Positions 1-11,995 of a stretch of 64,000 nt of DNA are shown piece after piece. The position numbers and the translations under genes were made by a program. The stretch is from Siphonodentalium dalli. Its lineage: Eukaryota > Mollusca > Scaphopoda > Gadilida > Siphonodentaliidae. The stretch covers positions 145,038,351-145,102,350 of the forward strand of contig CP136062.1 in assembly GCA_032622095.1 (NCBI GenBank), written 5' to 3'. Each line of letters starts with the position of its first letter. Within the stretch, counting starts at the first letter, position 1. Under the pieces are notes generated by a model. It did not search any database and was not told the origin of the DNA. It saw only the letters and a program-made list of their open reading frames with translations.

Positions 1-69
1 ACATTAGGGTCAACCTAGAATAACGTTAGGTTTTTTTTATCCCATTTTGAAGAGGAATATATCCTCTAT

Positions 70-130
70 AACATATCCAAAATCCGCTTTGAGCATTTGT
101 TTGCAGTCCAAGATGGCGTCCATGATGGCA
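70..130 (-). repeat. Short dispersed repeat (AAAGCGGATTTTGGATATGTT family), copy 1
   Basis: On the minus strand this stretch reads GCTCAAAGCGGATTTTGG followed by ATATGTT, with the phrase CAAGATGGCGTCCATGATGG (plus sense) beside it. The same core recurs at about 6158-6190 and 26628-26663 on the plus strand, again near text on 'gacgccatcttgg'. It is a dispersed non-coding repeat of unknown class and lies just upstream of the LINE ORF1. Confidence 0.55.
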
Positions 131-256
131 GTTCGTATCGAAAAATTCTGAATGTTATGGTAGGTGCACCAACTAATAACAAATTACTAATAAAAATAAT
201 CAAAATTCACTACTATAGAACAGTATGAGAGTACTAGGTAAAATGTATAGATAATA

Positions 257-1288
257 TTGCCCGTGTCTGTTAAATCCGACACACTTTCTCTGAAGCTCAA
301 TGCCGTCTCAAACAAGTGTGCCACTTCGGTAAAGCAGTCCAAAGATGATCTTGAAAAACAAATAAATTCGATGGACAAGCGTTTTTCATCAATCTTCGAA
401 ATGTTCGCTACCAATACGATGGCGAAGTATAATGACCTAAGTGAATTCGTTCAGTCCAATCTCAAAATGATCGCCGGTGCTTCTATTCGCGAAGCATCAA
501 CTTGCTCACCAAAGGGCATGTTCTTCCCAGAAAACGCCATGATGACGCAGGAAGTGAGTGAAATAAACATTCGACCTTCGCTGACGTCAACACCAAAATT
601 TACACCAAAGCAAAATCATACGTGTACACTTAAAACGATGACACCCCTTTCTATAAATGCCGGTGATCCGGATGCTGTTGACATCCAGCATGCTGTTCTC
701 CGACTGCCTCCAACAAAATCCAGTAGTGATCCGCCCCGTTCACACGTGAATAGGGAGGGCGACGATAAGCCCTCAGTTGTTGTGACGGAAAACAGTGCCG
801 CGCGTGTTTCGCTACAAAGAAACATTCCAGACGATAAGCACCATGTAACCTTGACAAACAATCTTGACAGAGACATTGGTGAACTGTAGAGTGTTTCTGT
901 TATAATACACGATAAGTCAATCGGAGTCCCAGAAGAGAACTTTTCTCGGAAACATGACAATGTAGACTCACACAACAATGATGACATACACGATGGTGAG
1001 TTTGTTGGTGTGCCAACTCGCAAAAAGAAGCGCACTAAAATGTTCTTTCTCGGTGGAATCTCTCTGAGAACCTCACAGGAACGTATACATGACTACCTGA
1101 CGTCGAGAGGCGTGGAACCAACTTTTATACGAATGATGGTCAGTGCAAGACGAGGAACGCAATATGCTCGTCTCATTGTGCACTCACACGATGCTGACAC
1201 TATTCTCAGTGACAACTTCTTACCGTTCGGTGTATATTGTAGACACTGGCGACGCAACCCACCTTCTGTTGATGATGGCCACGCATAG
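257..1288 (+). pseudogene. LINE ORF1 protein, one in-frame stop
   Basis: Two open stretches, 257-889 and 890-1288, share one reading frame and are separated only by TAG at 887-889, so they are one former protein of about 343 codons. The N-terminal part (roughly residues 15-75) is charged and heptad-like, consistent with the trimerising coiled coil of LINE ORF1 proteins. A basic cluster (RKKKR, about residues 254-258) precedes a compact segment beginning MFFLGGISLRTSQERIHDYL, which resembles the RRM-like RNA-binding module found in ORF1 of many invertebrate LINEs. The frame ends at TAG 1286-1288, overlapping the ORF2 start by 14 nt. The role as RNA chaperone and RNP component is family knowledge. 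The true start could lie upstream of 257. Confidence 0.8.
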
Positions 1289-4200
1289 CCAAGTAATTGA
1301 ACTTCAAACCTGGAACGCAACCGGAGTGAAACCAAATGTGTTATACCTTTCGAAACTTCTCAACCGTAACCTGTATGATGTTATAGGTATATCCGAACAC
1401 TGGCTTGACAAGGACAATCTGTCTTTTCTCGAATCACTTTCCAGTGACTATTCTACTATCGCAAAATGCGGTAGAACCATCACTCTGCCTAATGGTGGTT
1501 CCTTTGTTCGAGATGGCGTGGCCTTGTTAGTTCGTCGTAGGCTGCTCCCACAGTGCACATTACTCGATACAACAAACGACAGGACAATGGCAGTTCAAAT
1601 CAAACTTGCGCCCGAGTTATTCATCACGATAATTCAAGTTTACCTACCGAGTACCAGTCACGGCGATCACTATTTCAATGAGTGTTTAGCGACCCTAATG
1701 GATGACTACCACATATTTGCATCCAACAGCTACGTATTCATCATGGGCGATTTCAATTCTAATATCGGAAATTCCCATCTGGAAAATCCGCCGTCTGGTC
1801 ATCAGCATCGATCTGTATCATTCTCTACGTTCCTGAACAGGATAAACTCATTTTCCTCGACAACATCTGATATGTGTTCTGGTGGAAAATTTTCTTTCTG
1901 TCCACACCCTTCAGTCGGCGCCCCGACTCTTATTGACCATATAACTGTGCCGCATTCGTTAGCCGACCTCTTAAAGAGTTGTTCTGTTCTTGATGACAGT
2001 GACCTGAATGGTTCATGTCACGCTCCTGTGTCATGCTCAATGACACTTCCGGTCGCGACACCAACGAACATCTTCGACAGGCGGAAATGTAACTGGAAGA
2101 AGGTAGATGTTCAGATCTACCGATCGTACATTAACTGGCACCTTCGTGAGACTGCGACGATGCATGTACATTCAACCAGCGATGTAAATACTTTGTATCA
2201 CACCATTGTCCAGATACTACTGGACGCCTCGATTGAAGCCAAAGGCTGCGTGGGATACCGCAAATTTCTCCGTCCATATTGGAATGACGAGCTTCGCAAC
2301 CTTCATACCCAGATGAAGAACTACAGAGTGCTATGGATTCAGGGCGGACGGCGTAATTCTGTTCATTGTGCCGCATATACTAGTTATAAATGTGCAAAGC
2401 GAGTTTTTCGCCGCGCGACACGCCAGGCAGTGGAAGCATACAACCAGAAGCACCTCTCCAACTTGGAGCATTTCGCTGAACACGACCAACGGTCCTTCTG
2501 GAAATTCATAAACGCCAACAAACATCACTCATCAACGCCTTCAACTATGAATTTCGGCGAAGGTGTTGAAAGGGATCCGTCAGACATACTGTCAGGTTGG
2601 ATGAGATATTTTGCCGAACTGTTCTCCGACGACCAGCACGGGTCCCAACCATTTGCAGACCAGGTTCAGTCAGAACTTGATGCAATATTTTCTCCTTCGC
2701 ATGAAGATTACAACGACTGTAGTCTTTCTCATCCCGTAACACTCAGTGAAATCCACAATGTAATTAAATCACTCAAACGCAACAAGTCAGGAGAACTCGA
2801 CTGTGTGATGAACGAACATTTGTTGTTTGCTCCAGACTCTGCAAAGGACGCTCTACAGGCTTTGTTCAATGGAATTCTTTCTTTGGAACACATTCCTCCT
2901 ACAATGAAGGTTGGCTTAATCATCCCGCTGTTCAAGGGGGATCCAAAACCTGCAGATAGTCCAGACAGCTATGGAGCCATCACACTACTGTCAGTTATTT
3001 ATAAGGTCTTCGAAGGGATTCTTCTGAACCGTTTACTTATCAGTTCACTAACAGATAATTTTCCTTGCCAACAACACAATGGATTTAAAAAAAAGTGAGC
3101 TGTTCTATGACATCGTTTCTCTTACAAGAAGCAATAAACTACGCGTCCGACATGGGATCTAGGGCCTATGTCTGCTTTCTTGACTCGCAGAAGGCCTTCG
3201 ACAAAGTCTGGCACGCTGGTCTTCTGCTCAAGCTTAGTAAACTTGGAATTCATGGCAAACTTCTGAGAATTTTTCGTAACATGCACAATGACTGTACAAG
3301 CCGTGTGATTCGCAACAATTGCGTGTCTGATGCTTTCCCTGTATCACAAGGAACTCGCCAGGGGGCAGTGACATCGCCGTTTCTTTATCTTGCATACATC
3401 AATTAATTGCTGGAAGAACTCTCTGAACTGATCGAGGGTGTTGTTCTGCAAGAGATGTCTTGCGCGGCCCCTACGACAGCCGATGACATATCACGTATAT
3501 CACTCAGCAAACGAGGATTAGACGTCATGTTAGACACCTGCTACCGATAGAGTGTAAAATGGCGTTTTACGTTCTCAAGCAGTAAGAGCAGGGTTGTCGT
3601 TTTTAACGAGTCTCGCGTCCAGCACAACTCATCTAACAGAGTATGGAGCCTTGGTTCGAACGCCTTGGCAGAGGACGACGAGTACATCCACCTAGGGATT
3701 ATGCAAGGGAAATTCTCGGCGTCAACACACCGCGCTGAACTGATGGCTGAAAAATTACGCAAGACTTACTTCGGTTTTGCTGGACAGCTGATAAAGTCGA
3801 GTTCTCCTTGTGTTCTGGCAAAACTTTTTTAAACTGTTGCACTTCCAAAGGCACTTTTTGGATCTGAACTGATGCCGCTAGACAATGTTGGTGCCGTCAA
3901 TCGTTTAGAAAAATCTCTGAGAACTTGTGTCAAGCACATGCAAGGACTACCAACTTGCACACAGACTAATGTAGCATTGGGCTTGGTTGGCGTAATGCCT
4001 ATTCAGAAGGAAATTCATGCCAGAAAGTTAAAATTTCTCGGAAATCTCATCCACCTTCCACGCAAACATCAGACTGCACTGAAAATATTCTTGGTGAAAG
4101 TGTACCAACGTATTCTTTATGGCCGTGTTGTCACAGGATTCGCTAATGAAATTCTTGCGATTCTTGAAAAGTACCAACTGTTACATTTCCTCACAGACTT

Positions 4201-4765
4201 TCTGGACACAGGTATATTCCCTGGCATAAGCCAATGGAAACTCGTCGTGAACACCACAATTCGTGAAAGTTATAAGCGATAATGGTCTCTATCTATCGAC
4301 AGCGAGCAGTGCCTTCAATTCTTCTCTAAATGTCACTGCGATACTCTCAAAATCTGGAACCTCTGGTACCTGCTTGGTGCTAACCGCCATCGATTTGCTG
4401 AACTCAGACATATGGCCCTGCTAATGAATAAAACTACATATCCCAATAATATTCTGTGCAAAATGTGTGGGACCCTATACAACAATGAGATGATTCACGC
4501 ATTCAACTGTTCTTCGTTTGTTGTGACCAGCATGCGCAACCATCTTTGGGATGTGATATTTGATCGGCATGGCGTAAACACATTCATATCAGTTTATTCA
4601 CTGCCCATAGAAAATCTCTTGTCGTTCGCTCTTGGGAGCACCACACACCCAGTATATCACATCTCTTCATACGATGGAAATGTACATTGCCTGTTAATAG
4701 ACATTGCCAGTTATTTACTAAATGTGTGCTCTCTATTCAGAGATGGAACTCTGCCACTCTCCTAG
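1275..4765 (+). pseudogene. LINE ORF2: AP endonuclease plus reverse transcriptase, frameshifted
   Basis: ATG at 1275 is preferred because the conserved endonuclease begins at once (VIELQTWNATG) and the start overlaps the ORF1 stop. The endonuclease signatures are ISEHWL (catalytic Glu), MGDFNSN (Asp/Asn), LIDHI, and a terminal SCHAPV where the family has SDHxPV, so the catalytic Asp is lost. Reverse transcriptase follows: the LSEIHNVIKSLKRNKSGE block, LIIPLFKGDPKPADS, motif A (FLDSQKAFDKVWH, frame +2 from 3095), motif B (QGTRQGAVTSP) and motif C as TADD instead of YADD. The frame shifts in AAAAAAAA near 3090; downstream stops at 3404, 3548, 3830 and 4280 lie in an otherwise continuous frame. 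The C-terminus has a C-x2-C-x9-H-x3-C knuckle around 4459-4510. Both missing catalytic residues argue against activity. Confidence 0.93.
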
Positions 4766-7374
4766 GAGCAACATTCATATGTTTATTCGTCTGATTCTTG
4801 GGACTGACAATTCTAAGCTATCGTTAACATTTTAGCTTCAGCCGTGCCAAACACTACTGTATAGTAGACGCATATTATATTGAACATAATGTATAAAATC
4901 AATGTACCCATGTAAATTAACCTGCTCTTAAATTTGGAGGAATAAAGAATATTACATATTTCCCGTGTCTTAAAATAGTAGTCATAGTTGCTTCCGGTCA
5001 AGTGATGAAACATGAATATTTCGCTTTTATCACAATATTGCACTTTTAACGCAATTTATCAAAATACTTACCAGAAATTGCCTACATACTCTGTGGCAGA
5101 GACTTCTTCATACCTGGAAATTATGTTTGATTAAAGGCCACATACACAGGAAACGTTCTACCGTTTCTGCAACCGCATCAACGCGTTTACCCCTTCTCCC
5201 TAATGTTACACATATCTGCTATACACAAAACCATAAATAACAACATTGAGTGAATGGTCAGCGCAGAAATAATAACTTCAAACGCTGATGACCTGATATT
5301 TAGCCCACGTACGTGGGTGGCAATGGTAAGATATGTTCAACAAGAAGATACTGATAACTAATAGTGTGTATTGCGTGGTAGTATATTTCCTTTGTTTAGT
5401 TCCGACTGAAGACACTTGAACAAATTTGTCCACTAAGAACCGGTTTGGTAGCAGCATGACGATTGGTCTAAAATAAAATGTAAAATGTACCGTCTCTTCG
5501 TTCTGGTGAGATGGGGTCCTAATCTATTGAAGAGATGAGCATTTCTTTACAGGATAATCAGCATTACGGCATACGTGTGTGGTTTATTATCACGGAGAGT
5601 GTTGACAATTCTTATATTTACACCGCAAAGGCGTGCACTTCAGTTTTTGCGTTACATTCAATAACTAATTATCATTCCAAATGAAACTACAACGCACTGT
5701 GTGGCAAAACATTGCTTCGTGTGTTGTGATTGCATTGGCCCGACTCTTGTGTTAATTCTTAGCAGAACAGCGGAACTTTAAAGATGTAAATCATTGGTTT
5801 AACTTGCGTTGCAGTGACCGATACATCATTCACAATGATCTGTGTTAATTATATGTGTACCTTTAATATATCTAACAACATACTTGTAAATTACAAATAC
5901 GCATTTTCACTTCTATGCATGTGGTTATTCAATATGTTGCTTTCGTTGTAGCATGGCTTTGAGTTCCGGCCATTTTGACAGCCATTTCATGGCCGCGATT
6001 GCATTGTTTTCTGTCCTTGTCACTTTATTCGCTCCCGTACTCTAATTTCACACAAACGGTTAAATTTATGTCAGATGGAGGAGTGAGGCGTTCTGGTGTC
6101 GCTGATGAGGGAAAAATCGTAGAACACCTACTTCCGGAAGACTGGAAAATGGGCAATTTGCTCAAAGCGGATTTTGGATATGTTAGATGCATTCCTCTCC
6201 AAATAGAATAGAAACTGATTTAGTCCAAATATTATTTCTGGGTCAAATCTTGTATCGACCATACTAGTGCCACGGGGACACTCTAGCCACGTCCCTGAAA
6301 AAAGCGAGAATATATTCATCCTTAACCCATCTTCTCTGAATGGATTCGTTCGTCCAGTTATAAATGTATACACTAGAATAGTCTATTATTCAATTGGAGA
6401 GATGTTCAGGAAATAAAAAACAGACAACAGTCAGGCGATCAGATAATAAAAGAGCAGAAGAATTCATATTCATATGTGGGACATGTCCAGATAATAAGTT
6501 CAACAAATGGCCTATGGCAATTTATTTTCTGATCATTTCCTAAGGCAACTACTCGTCAATGAGTATTTAGTAAATAAAGTAAAATCAGTCAGTAATGCAT
6601 GTAAAGCTGACAGGACAATACATGTACACACCACGAAATGTTATACGATAACACTATGAAGAGCGAGGTTTTGGGCGAAAACATGCATACCGGCTTTGCA
6701 CACTGACAAATCTGCCTGGTAATTTTTTCAGGCAATCCATACAGAAAGTTACAGTGTGCTAGGACATCAACAATAAACTGCTTGTAAAAGGCATGCGTAA
6801 GTCAGCGTTTACTACACGAGCAGTGACACCTCTATACAAATGACCCCCAAGTTTGCCCGAAAATAACCATGAAATATCTGGTAATATCCAACCATCCAAC
6901 CACTCGTAACATTTTACACCTCTAATAAGGGCTTCAACAATCGGACCCACATATTTATTTAATTCTGATATTTTTTAATAAAAACTGACATATGTGATGA
7001 ATTGCATGGTCATTTGCCAGGTAATTATGCCATCCGTGTGAACATCATAGCTTAATTAACTGTTTGTTTCGCAGGTTCTGCTGAAGATAGTCACCCATAG
7101 TTCGGCCGCCATTCTTGGAGAACCATGCATGGTGAACAAAGATTGTTCTTCAAAGTTCTCGGAATGTAGTGTCCATCGCATATGTGCATGTCCAAACAGC
7201 TTCAGGGAGATTCACACACCCAAGAGGAAGTTCTGCGTCAGAGGTAACATTTGTGTATTTAGTTCACGTTTCCTTTAACTTGATTCAGCTTGTGATATCG
7301 GTGTTCCAGATGCTGGTTATCGTCGAATATCTGTTCCATTGGTCACATAATTATAGCAGAGTTTACGCCCATAC
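4766..7374. other. Non-coding, AT-rich; LINE 3' flank and one dispersed repeat
   Basis: No exon-like coding segment was recognised. The first few hundred bases probably include the LINE 3' untranslated region, but no poly-A or duplicated target marks its end. A short dispersed repeat lies at about 6130-6200. The remaining open frames are short and composition-driven. Confidence 0.6.
6130..6200 (+). repeat. Short dispersed repeat (AAAGCGGATTTTGGATATGTT family), copy 2
   Basis: Carries GCTCAAAGCGGATTTTGG then ATATGTT, matching the reverse complement of 70-101 and the copy at 26628-26663. The copies share a core of about 25 bp and a neighbouring CTTCCGG/ATGGGC-type text, which is too little to name a family. 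Confidence 0.5.
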
Positions 7375-7384
7375 TCTTAGGCGG

Positions 7385-8792
7385 GGGGGGGGTCAGGAAA
7401 AAAATACGGATACAAGGTGGAAATTTGGGGTTTTTCAGTTTTGGGGACCCACCACCCCGGGAGCGTAAGTTTTTTTCACCCAGGTCTGGGACACCCACCC
7501 GGGACCGTAAGTTTTTTCCACCCAGGTCTGGGACACCCACCCCCAAAATTTATGAAAATCTTGTAAATTCTACTAAATAATGTGTTGTTGGCAGGTTAAG
7601 GGTTTCTCATTGTGTCTGCACCGGAACTGAGAGAACGCTGATCAAGTACACTCACAAAACAAAGCACATGGCTGAAAAATATGCCAACAAAACCAGTGAC
7701 AACACCTTTAAAAACCCAAATATTTATGGTCATAAAGGTAAAATACCCACTTTAACAGGATAGTTGTGTCCCTTATTAGCAATAGGTTAAAATATGTGCA
7801 TGTGAGAAGTAAAAACACCATCAATTTCATTAAATAAACACAGTTCCAGTACTCTCCATGTGGGAAATCACTGGTGAGCAATGAGGAGCTCCCCTTAAAA
7901 TCATTCTAGGCGAGTGGCGAGTAGCTCTCCTACAAAATGTCGAGGCGAGTAGTATCCCAGCAGGAGATGCCGAAGGCATCTCCCGAATGCCTGAGGGGGG
8001 TAGAGTACGGGAGGGGTCAGGGGGCCTCCCCCGGAAAATTTTGATAATTAGATGCTCTGAGATTGAATCTGGAGCCTTTTAATGCTCCAATCAGTGAACA
8101 AGACGTTATCGTGTGACTTAAGTCACTGTAGTCATGTATCGACATCGACCATGTACTTCGACCATGTGGTCACTGTATTTATCGTTTATTCAATATCTTG
8201 ACTGATATCATTAATATAAACAAATGAGGCCAACGGTTTTTCGGCTTTTTGACAGCAAATCAATCTAATGGGTCATACATTACCGGTATTTATTTAAAAG
8301 TACATGTACTAAGGTTTCCAGTGGGATTTCAAGGAATGAGGGAACCAAGAACTTTTATGCAATATGAATTTCTATGTTAGTTACTATTTATGTATTTTGT
8401 TGTATTTATGTTACATTATTTATGTTGTATGCAGTTGTATACAGTTTTATATTTTATATCTCACTGTGACCACTCATGAGATACTTCCGGTATTCACTCA
8501 AAACACGCAGGTATCCTCTATGTATAATAAGTTAAAAAAAACCATGATAAACTATGAGAAAAGATGAGAATGGATTTGTTTTCGTTGCAATTTGTTTCCT
8601 CGACCAAAACCGGACCCACCCCATGGTTTCAACTGTTAAAGGGAGAAATTCATTTTGAAGCTGCAATTTGTCTTAGAAATGATTTTGGAAAAAAAATTGC
8701 ATGACGTCAGAAAAATTCTGCATTCGGGCTCAGTGACACCCACCCACCCGGTCCTTGTATCCTATCATTTTTTCCTACCCCCCCCCCCCTTG
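7385..8792. mobile_element. Non-autonomous DNA element with poly-G tips and 10-bp direct flanks (MULE-like?)
   Basis: The ten bases TCTTAGGCGG occur at 7375-7384 and again at 8793-8802, directly flanking a pair of imperfect inverted termini. The left terminus is a G tract, then AGGAAAAAAATACGGATACA; the right terminus read in reverse is a G tract, then AGGAAAAAATGATAGGATAC. A target duplication of 9-10 bp suits Mutator-like elements, but no transposase is present. Inside are two copies of a roughly 40-bp minisatellite (CACCCAGGTCTGGGACACCC) at 7478-7545 and a short perfect hairpin at 7963-7983. The mononucleotide tips make the exact boundaries uncertain by a few bases. Confidence 0.6.
7963..7983. 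repeat. Perfect 9-bp-stem hairpin (GGAGATGCC gaa GGCATCTCC)
   Basis: A perfect inverted repeat with a 3-nt loop, followed immediately by GC-rich text with CCTCCCCCGGAAAATTTT. It lies within the 7385-8792 element and is GC-rich against an AT-rich background. It may be the tip of another nested element whose other end was not found. Confidence 0.6.
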
Positions 8793-9034
8793 TCTTAGGC
8801 GGGTTATTTCTTCAATTGTATCAGGATGTATCCTACATATCAACATAATGCTATATTTGTCAGAACAATTACTAACTTAAGGTCACAATGTTGTACCCAA
8901 ATCTAGAGTTCACTTTAAAATACACGTACAAGCAATCAAATTGTTTTATTGTGATAGAAGACATGTTCACATTCTGTCGAATTAATATCAGCATTCTTCC
9001 GAGCTAACGTGAACAATGTGATTTTGTTTTCTAG

Positions 9035-9516
9035 TTAAAGGTACTCAATCCGATCAGAGGGTCCCCATCTCAACAGATTCCAACAACAACAATCCGATCA
9101 GAGGGTCCTATATTACTATTTCTTTGGCTTTGGGGGTAAAAAAAAATATTTGATTCGAGTCGAGGAACCCATCAAACAAAGCTCAGAGTTATTAGATATT
9201 GATTTTTGAAATTTGTTATTTGCTCGAGATGAGTACTAATAATTGCCCTTAACTTTGTAATCTGCTCGAGATGTGTACACCAAAACACTATTCAAACAGA
9301 CAAGGATGGATAACTCTAAAATCAAGTGGTAATAATAACGCAATTTTGACTTGTGTTCTGGGACAGAAAGAATAGAAATAACGAAACTTCAAATATCGAT
9401 ATCTGATCACCCTGAGCGTTGATTGGTAGGTTCCTCGACTCGAATCAATTATTTTTTACCCCCAAAGCCAAAGAAATAGTAATATAGGACCCTCTGATCG
9501 GATTGAGTACCTTTAA
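9035..9516. mobile_element. Palindromic MITE with TTAA flanks
   Basis: TTAA at 9035-9038 and 9513-9516 flank perfect inverted ends AGGTACTCAATCCGATCAGA / its reverse complement. The inverted repeat continues inward through GGGTCC, TATTACTATTTCTTTGGC and a CGAGTCGAGGAACC block; a duplicated tip of about 50 bp sits in the left arm (9086-9107). TTAA duplications are typical of piggyBac or Kolobok-derived MITEs. No coding capacity. A diverged partial copy lies at 49195-49320. Confidence 0.85.
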
Positions 9517-10600
9517 CTTCCCCTTCAATTTGACAATTCATGTAGGGATCATAACAAATAGAATATATGCTATGGAACAGTGTCATTTTATCGTGACTAC
9601 TGTATATCTGTTCTATATATTATAGTACCAATAATTGCTCCAATACGTTATGTGAAGTTCATTCTTGTTTTCGATGGAGGAATTATGATATGCGCAAGAG
9701 TTGCCTGTCAACATTGATGTGAAATTATTGCAAACCGACACAACATGCCGGCGAAAGACCCGGTCGCAATGTGACTTTTACGGAGTTATAATGTTCTCAG
9801 AGGCGTCCTTGCTTACCGACCGTATAAGGGAAACACGTTTACGACCTTTAGAATTTAAATTAAATTAAATTCAAATATTTTTGTCTTCTTCAATATTTTG
9901 ACACAAAGACAATACATAGACATTTAATAATCAATATTGTTATGTACACATGAACAAGTCTCCGGCAGTCTGACCATCATTTTACACTAATTTTATAACT
10001 ATGTATTACTATTAAAATAATATATTCTTTGTCCATATATTTCACCGGTGTCCGTATCCATAGATTATGCAATATATTAAATAACTAAAGGCATTATGTT
10101 TACGTATACACGTGGTAATATGCAGTACATCGTCTTTATGCGTCTGCTATGTTGCGTGGGTGTGACTATACCCAGCCCTGTTATATTGCTCCGCTCGTGG
10201 GAAAATATGAAACACAATCGATATCATGTTTCTTTGACCAATAGGAGTGAAATTTGGTCTGCCCCTTCTAGGAAGACTAAGGTTTGAGTTAAATATAACA
10301 AATACGCAAAACTCGTGTTATGTATCACAACTGTTACAGGCATGTACATTGTATTGGTCGTTACAACGTTTTTCTCTCTTTAAATAGAATCAAGTCCTTC
10401 GAAGTGGGTTCATGAGAAATAACATAACATACGTAAAGCAACTACCACCAACAAATACATAGCTTTACTTTGTTGTTATTTTCATTATAAATACACGAAA
10501 CTCACCAATAATGTCGTTTCGCATGTCAGAACCATTGTTATTTAAAGATGACCTTACTGATAAAAGTCCATTTAGTCCAACGCGAACCCAAAGTTTAATC
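9517..10600. other. Non-coding AT-rich spacer, nothing recognised
   Basis: No exon, RNA gene or repeat with definable ends was seen. A short AAATT direct repeat occurs near 9855-9875. Confidence 0.5.
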
Positions 10601-10604
10601 AAAA

Positions 10605-11140
10605 CTTAACGGTAAACATTGGAAAAGGTTAAAACAAACAAAATATTATGAAAATCTTATTCATACTAAAACGATTTTAACTTATACTACATAATTAGCG
10701 ATGCTTCTTGACACATCACTGTACCAGTATTGTTTTCCTAACAACGGTTTCAACCACAGGGGTATGTCGTTAAATTAAACGAATAAAGTATAAATTTGAA
10801 AACTTATCAGTTTAAAACGAGCGCGCCACTTTAACAGATGCATCTATAAACAATACATACTTAACAAGGGAGATTACTTTTCAGATACCCCTAACGTCTA
10901 ACGACCATAATTCACAAACGTCTGGACAGATTCTTAAAAGTAAACGCCCTTGTTAAGTAGGCATTTGTTTATCGATGCAATTTATTTTAAAGTGGCGCGT
11001 TCGTTTTAAACTGATATATTTTTTAATTTATATTTTACTCGTTTTAACGACACACCCCTGTGGTTTCAACGCGCGAAATTTCATTATTGGGGAACTCACA
11101 ATTATCAATATAAGATCACAGTTTATATTGCGTCGTGTTA
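10605..11140 (+). repeat. Dispersed repeat R1, copy interrupted by a hAT-like MITE
   Basis: The text GGTAAACATTGGAAAAGGTT ... CACATCACTGTACCAGTATTG ... AACGGTTTCAACG ... TTCATTATTGG aligns with 41010-41340 (two tandem copies) and 50145-50325. In those copies the CAGTTTTGTTTACATA and TTTCAACAG segments are contiguous; here they are split by the 308-bp insertion at 10755-11062. The repeat's own ends are not defined. Confidence 0.65.
10755..11062. mobile_element. 308-bp palindromic hAT-like MITE, 8-bp target duplication
   Basis: GTTTCAAC at 10747-10754 and 11063-11070 flanks inverted ends starting CACAGGGGT. The arms stay complementary for about 150 bp, through GTCGTTAAA, ATCAGTTTAAAACGA, GCGCGCCACTTTAA and CTTAACAAGGG. 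An 8-bp duplication and a CA..GGGG tip fit hAT-type MITEs. The two paralogous copies of the host repeat at 41 and 50 kb contain a single TTTCAAC and no insertion, so the target duplication is supported by an empty site within the window. Confidence 0.88.
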
Positions 11141-11604
11141 TTCTTATTGTATGGTGATTCGTTTGCATACTGTATATGTTTGCATAATTACCCACAGTTC
11201 TGATTAAAATCAAACTCAGACGCTTCGTGCGGCGGAAAAGTTCTTGCGCTATTTTTAGCTAATGGGCGGGGTTTACTGGTATCGCGCTAACTGAAGGAAT
11301 TCCCCTCGTCTTGGTATATTGCATGCGACCATCGCCTGATTGGTTACATCGCTTTACTGATGATATTGCCATTTGCTGGAAATTACGTTATTCTTGCTTG
11401 TAATAATGGAACCCCTACCCAATTTCGTCAGACTCACAGAGTCAGCACCTGAAGCGTCTGAGTACGATTTTAATCAGAACTGATTTACCCACTGAGAGTG
11501 GCTTGTGTCCCTTTAATCTGTACGTGCGATTTTGATGATGCTGAGTAACGAGTACTTGGACTTTATTGTTGACATCTCGATGAAGTATAGAACGATAACA
11601 TTCG

Positions 11605-11867
11605 TTAACCCATCCATGACGGAAGCTGCGCTGGTGCAGCATGAACGTTCCTGTTCCAGTGCATTCTCTTATATATGCGAGTCTCCCATATGGAGCCTCG
11701 CATATATAATATAATGTACTGGTTTACAAGGTCAATGTAAACATTACTAAGCCAATATATTATCTTATATACACGATGCTCCCCATTGGAGACTCGCATA
11801 TATAAGGGAATCCCTTGGCACAGGGTTTTCGGAAAATTTCAGGAAGCTCCAGACATGAAAGGGTTAA
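11605..11867. mobile_element. TTAA-flanked MITE, CCCTTTCATG family, copy 1
   Basis: TTAA at 11605-11608 and 11864-11867 flanks ends CCCATCCATGAC and (reverse) CCCTTTCATGTC. Subterminal inverted segments of the form TCTTATATATGCGAGTCTCC occur near 11665 and 11790. Related copies lie at 49982-50138 (complete) and 43388-43425 (one end), and all preserve TTAA at the outer edge. A Kolobok or piggyBac origin is inferred from TTAA only. Confidence 0.8.
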
Positions 11868-11995
11868 TTAACACTTGGTCCTAGAAAATGTATTTTCACA
11901 ATGGTATCCCACAGCGTTGCCTAATTTCCATTCAGTAGGTAGGGCCTCGACAATTGTAATTCTTTGAAAAGGGGTATCTTCGGCTCTTGTTCCAG

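Larger units (their letters stand above)
257..4765 (+). mobile_element. Near full-length, inactive APE-type non-LTR retrotransposon (LINE)
   Basis: Two consecutive, slightly overlapping coding regions lie in the order expected of a two-ORF LINE: ORF1 (coiled-coil-like N-terminus plus RNA-binding-like C-terminus), then ORF2 (endonuclease, reverse transcriptase, C-terminal Cys/His knuckle). Damage visible in the sequence is one stop in ORF1, one frameshift in an A8 run near 3090 and four in-frame stops in ORF2. The copy is therefore dead but only moderately decayed. The exact 5' and 3' ends and target duplication were not identified, and the coordinates cover coding homology only. A 3' fragment of the same family lies on the minus strand at 58404-58652. 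The clade could not be assigned by eye. Confidence 0.93.

Noticed and set aside
616-1035. Minus-strand frame of 139 codons
   Set aside because: Shadow of LINE ORF1 on the opposite strand; no domain.
1143-1274. Upstream ATG at 1143 as ORF2 start
   Set aside because: It lies within the ORF1 coding sequence and the added residues are only an off-frame reading of ORF1; conserved endonuclease text begins after ATG 1275.
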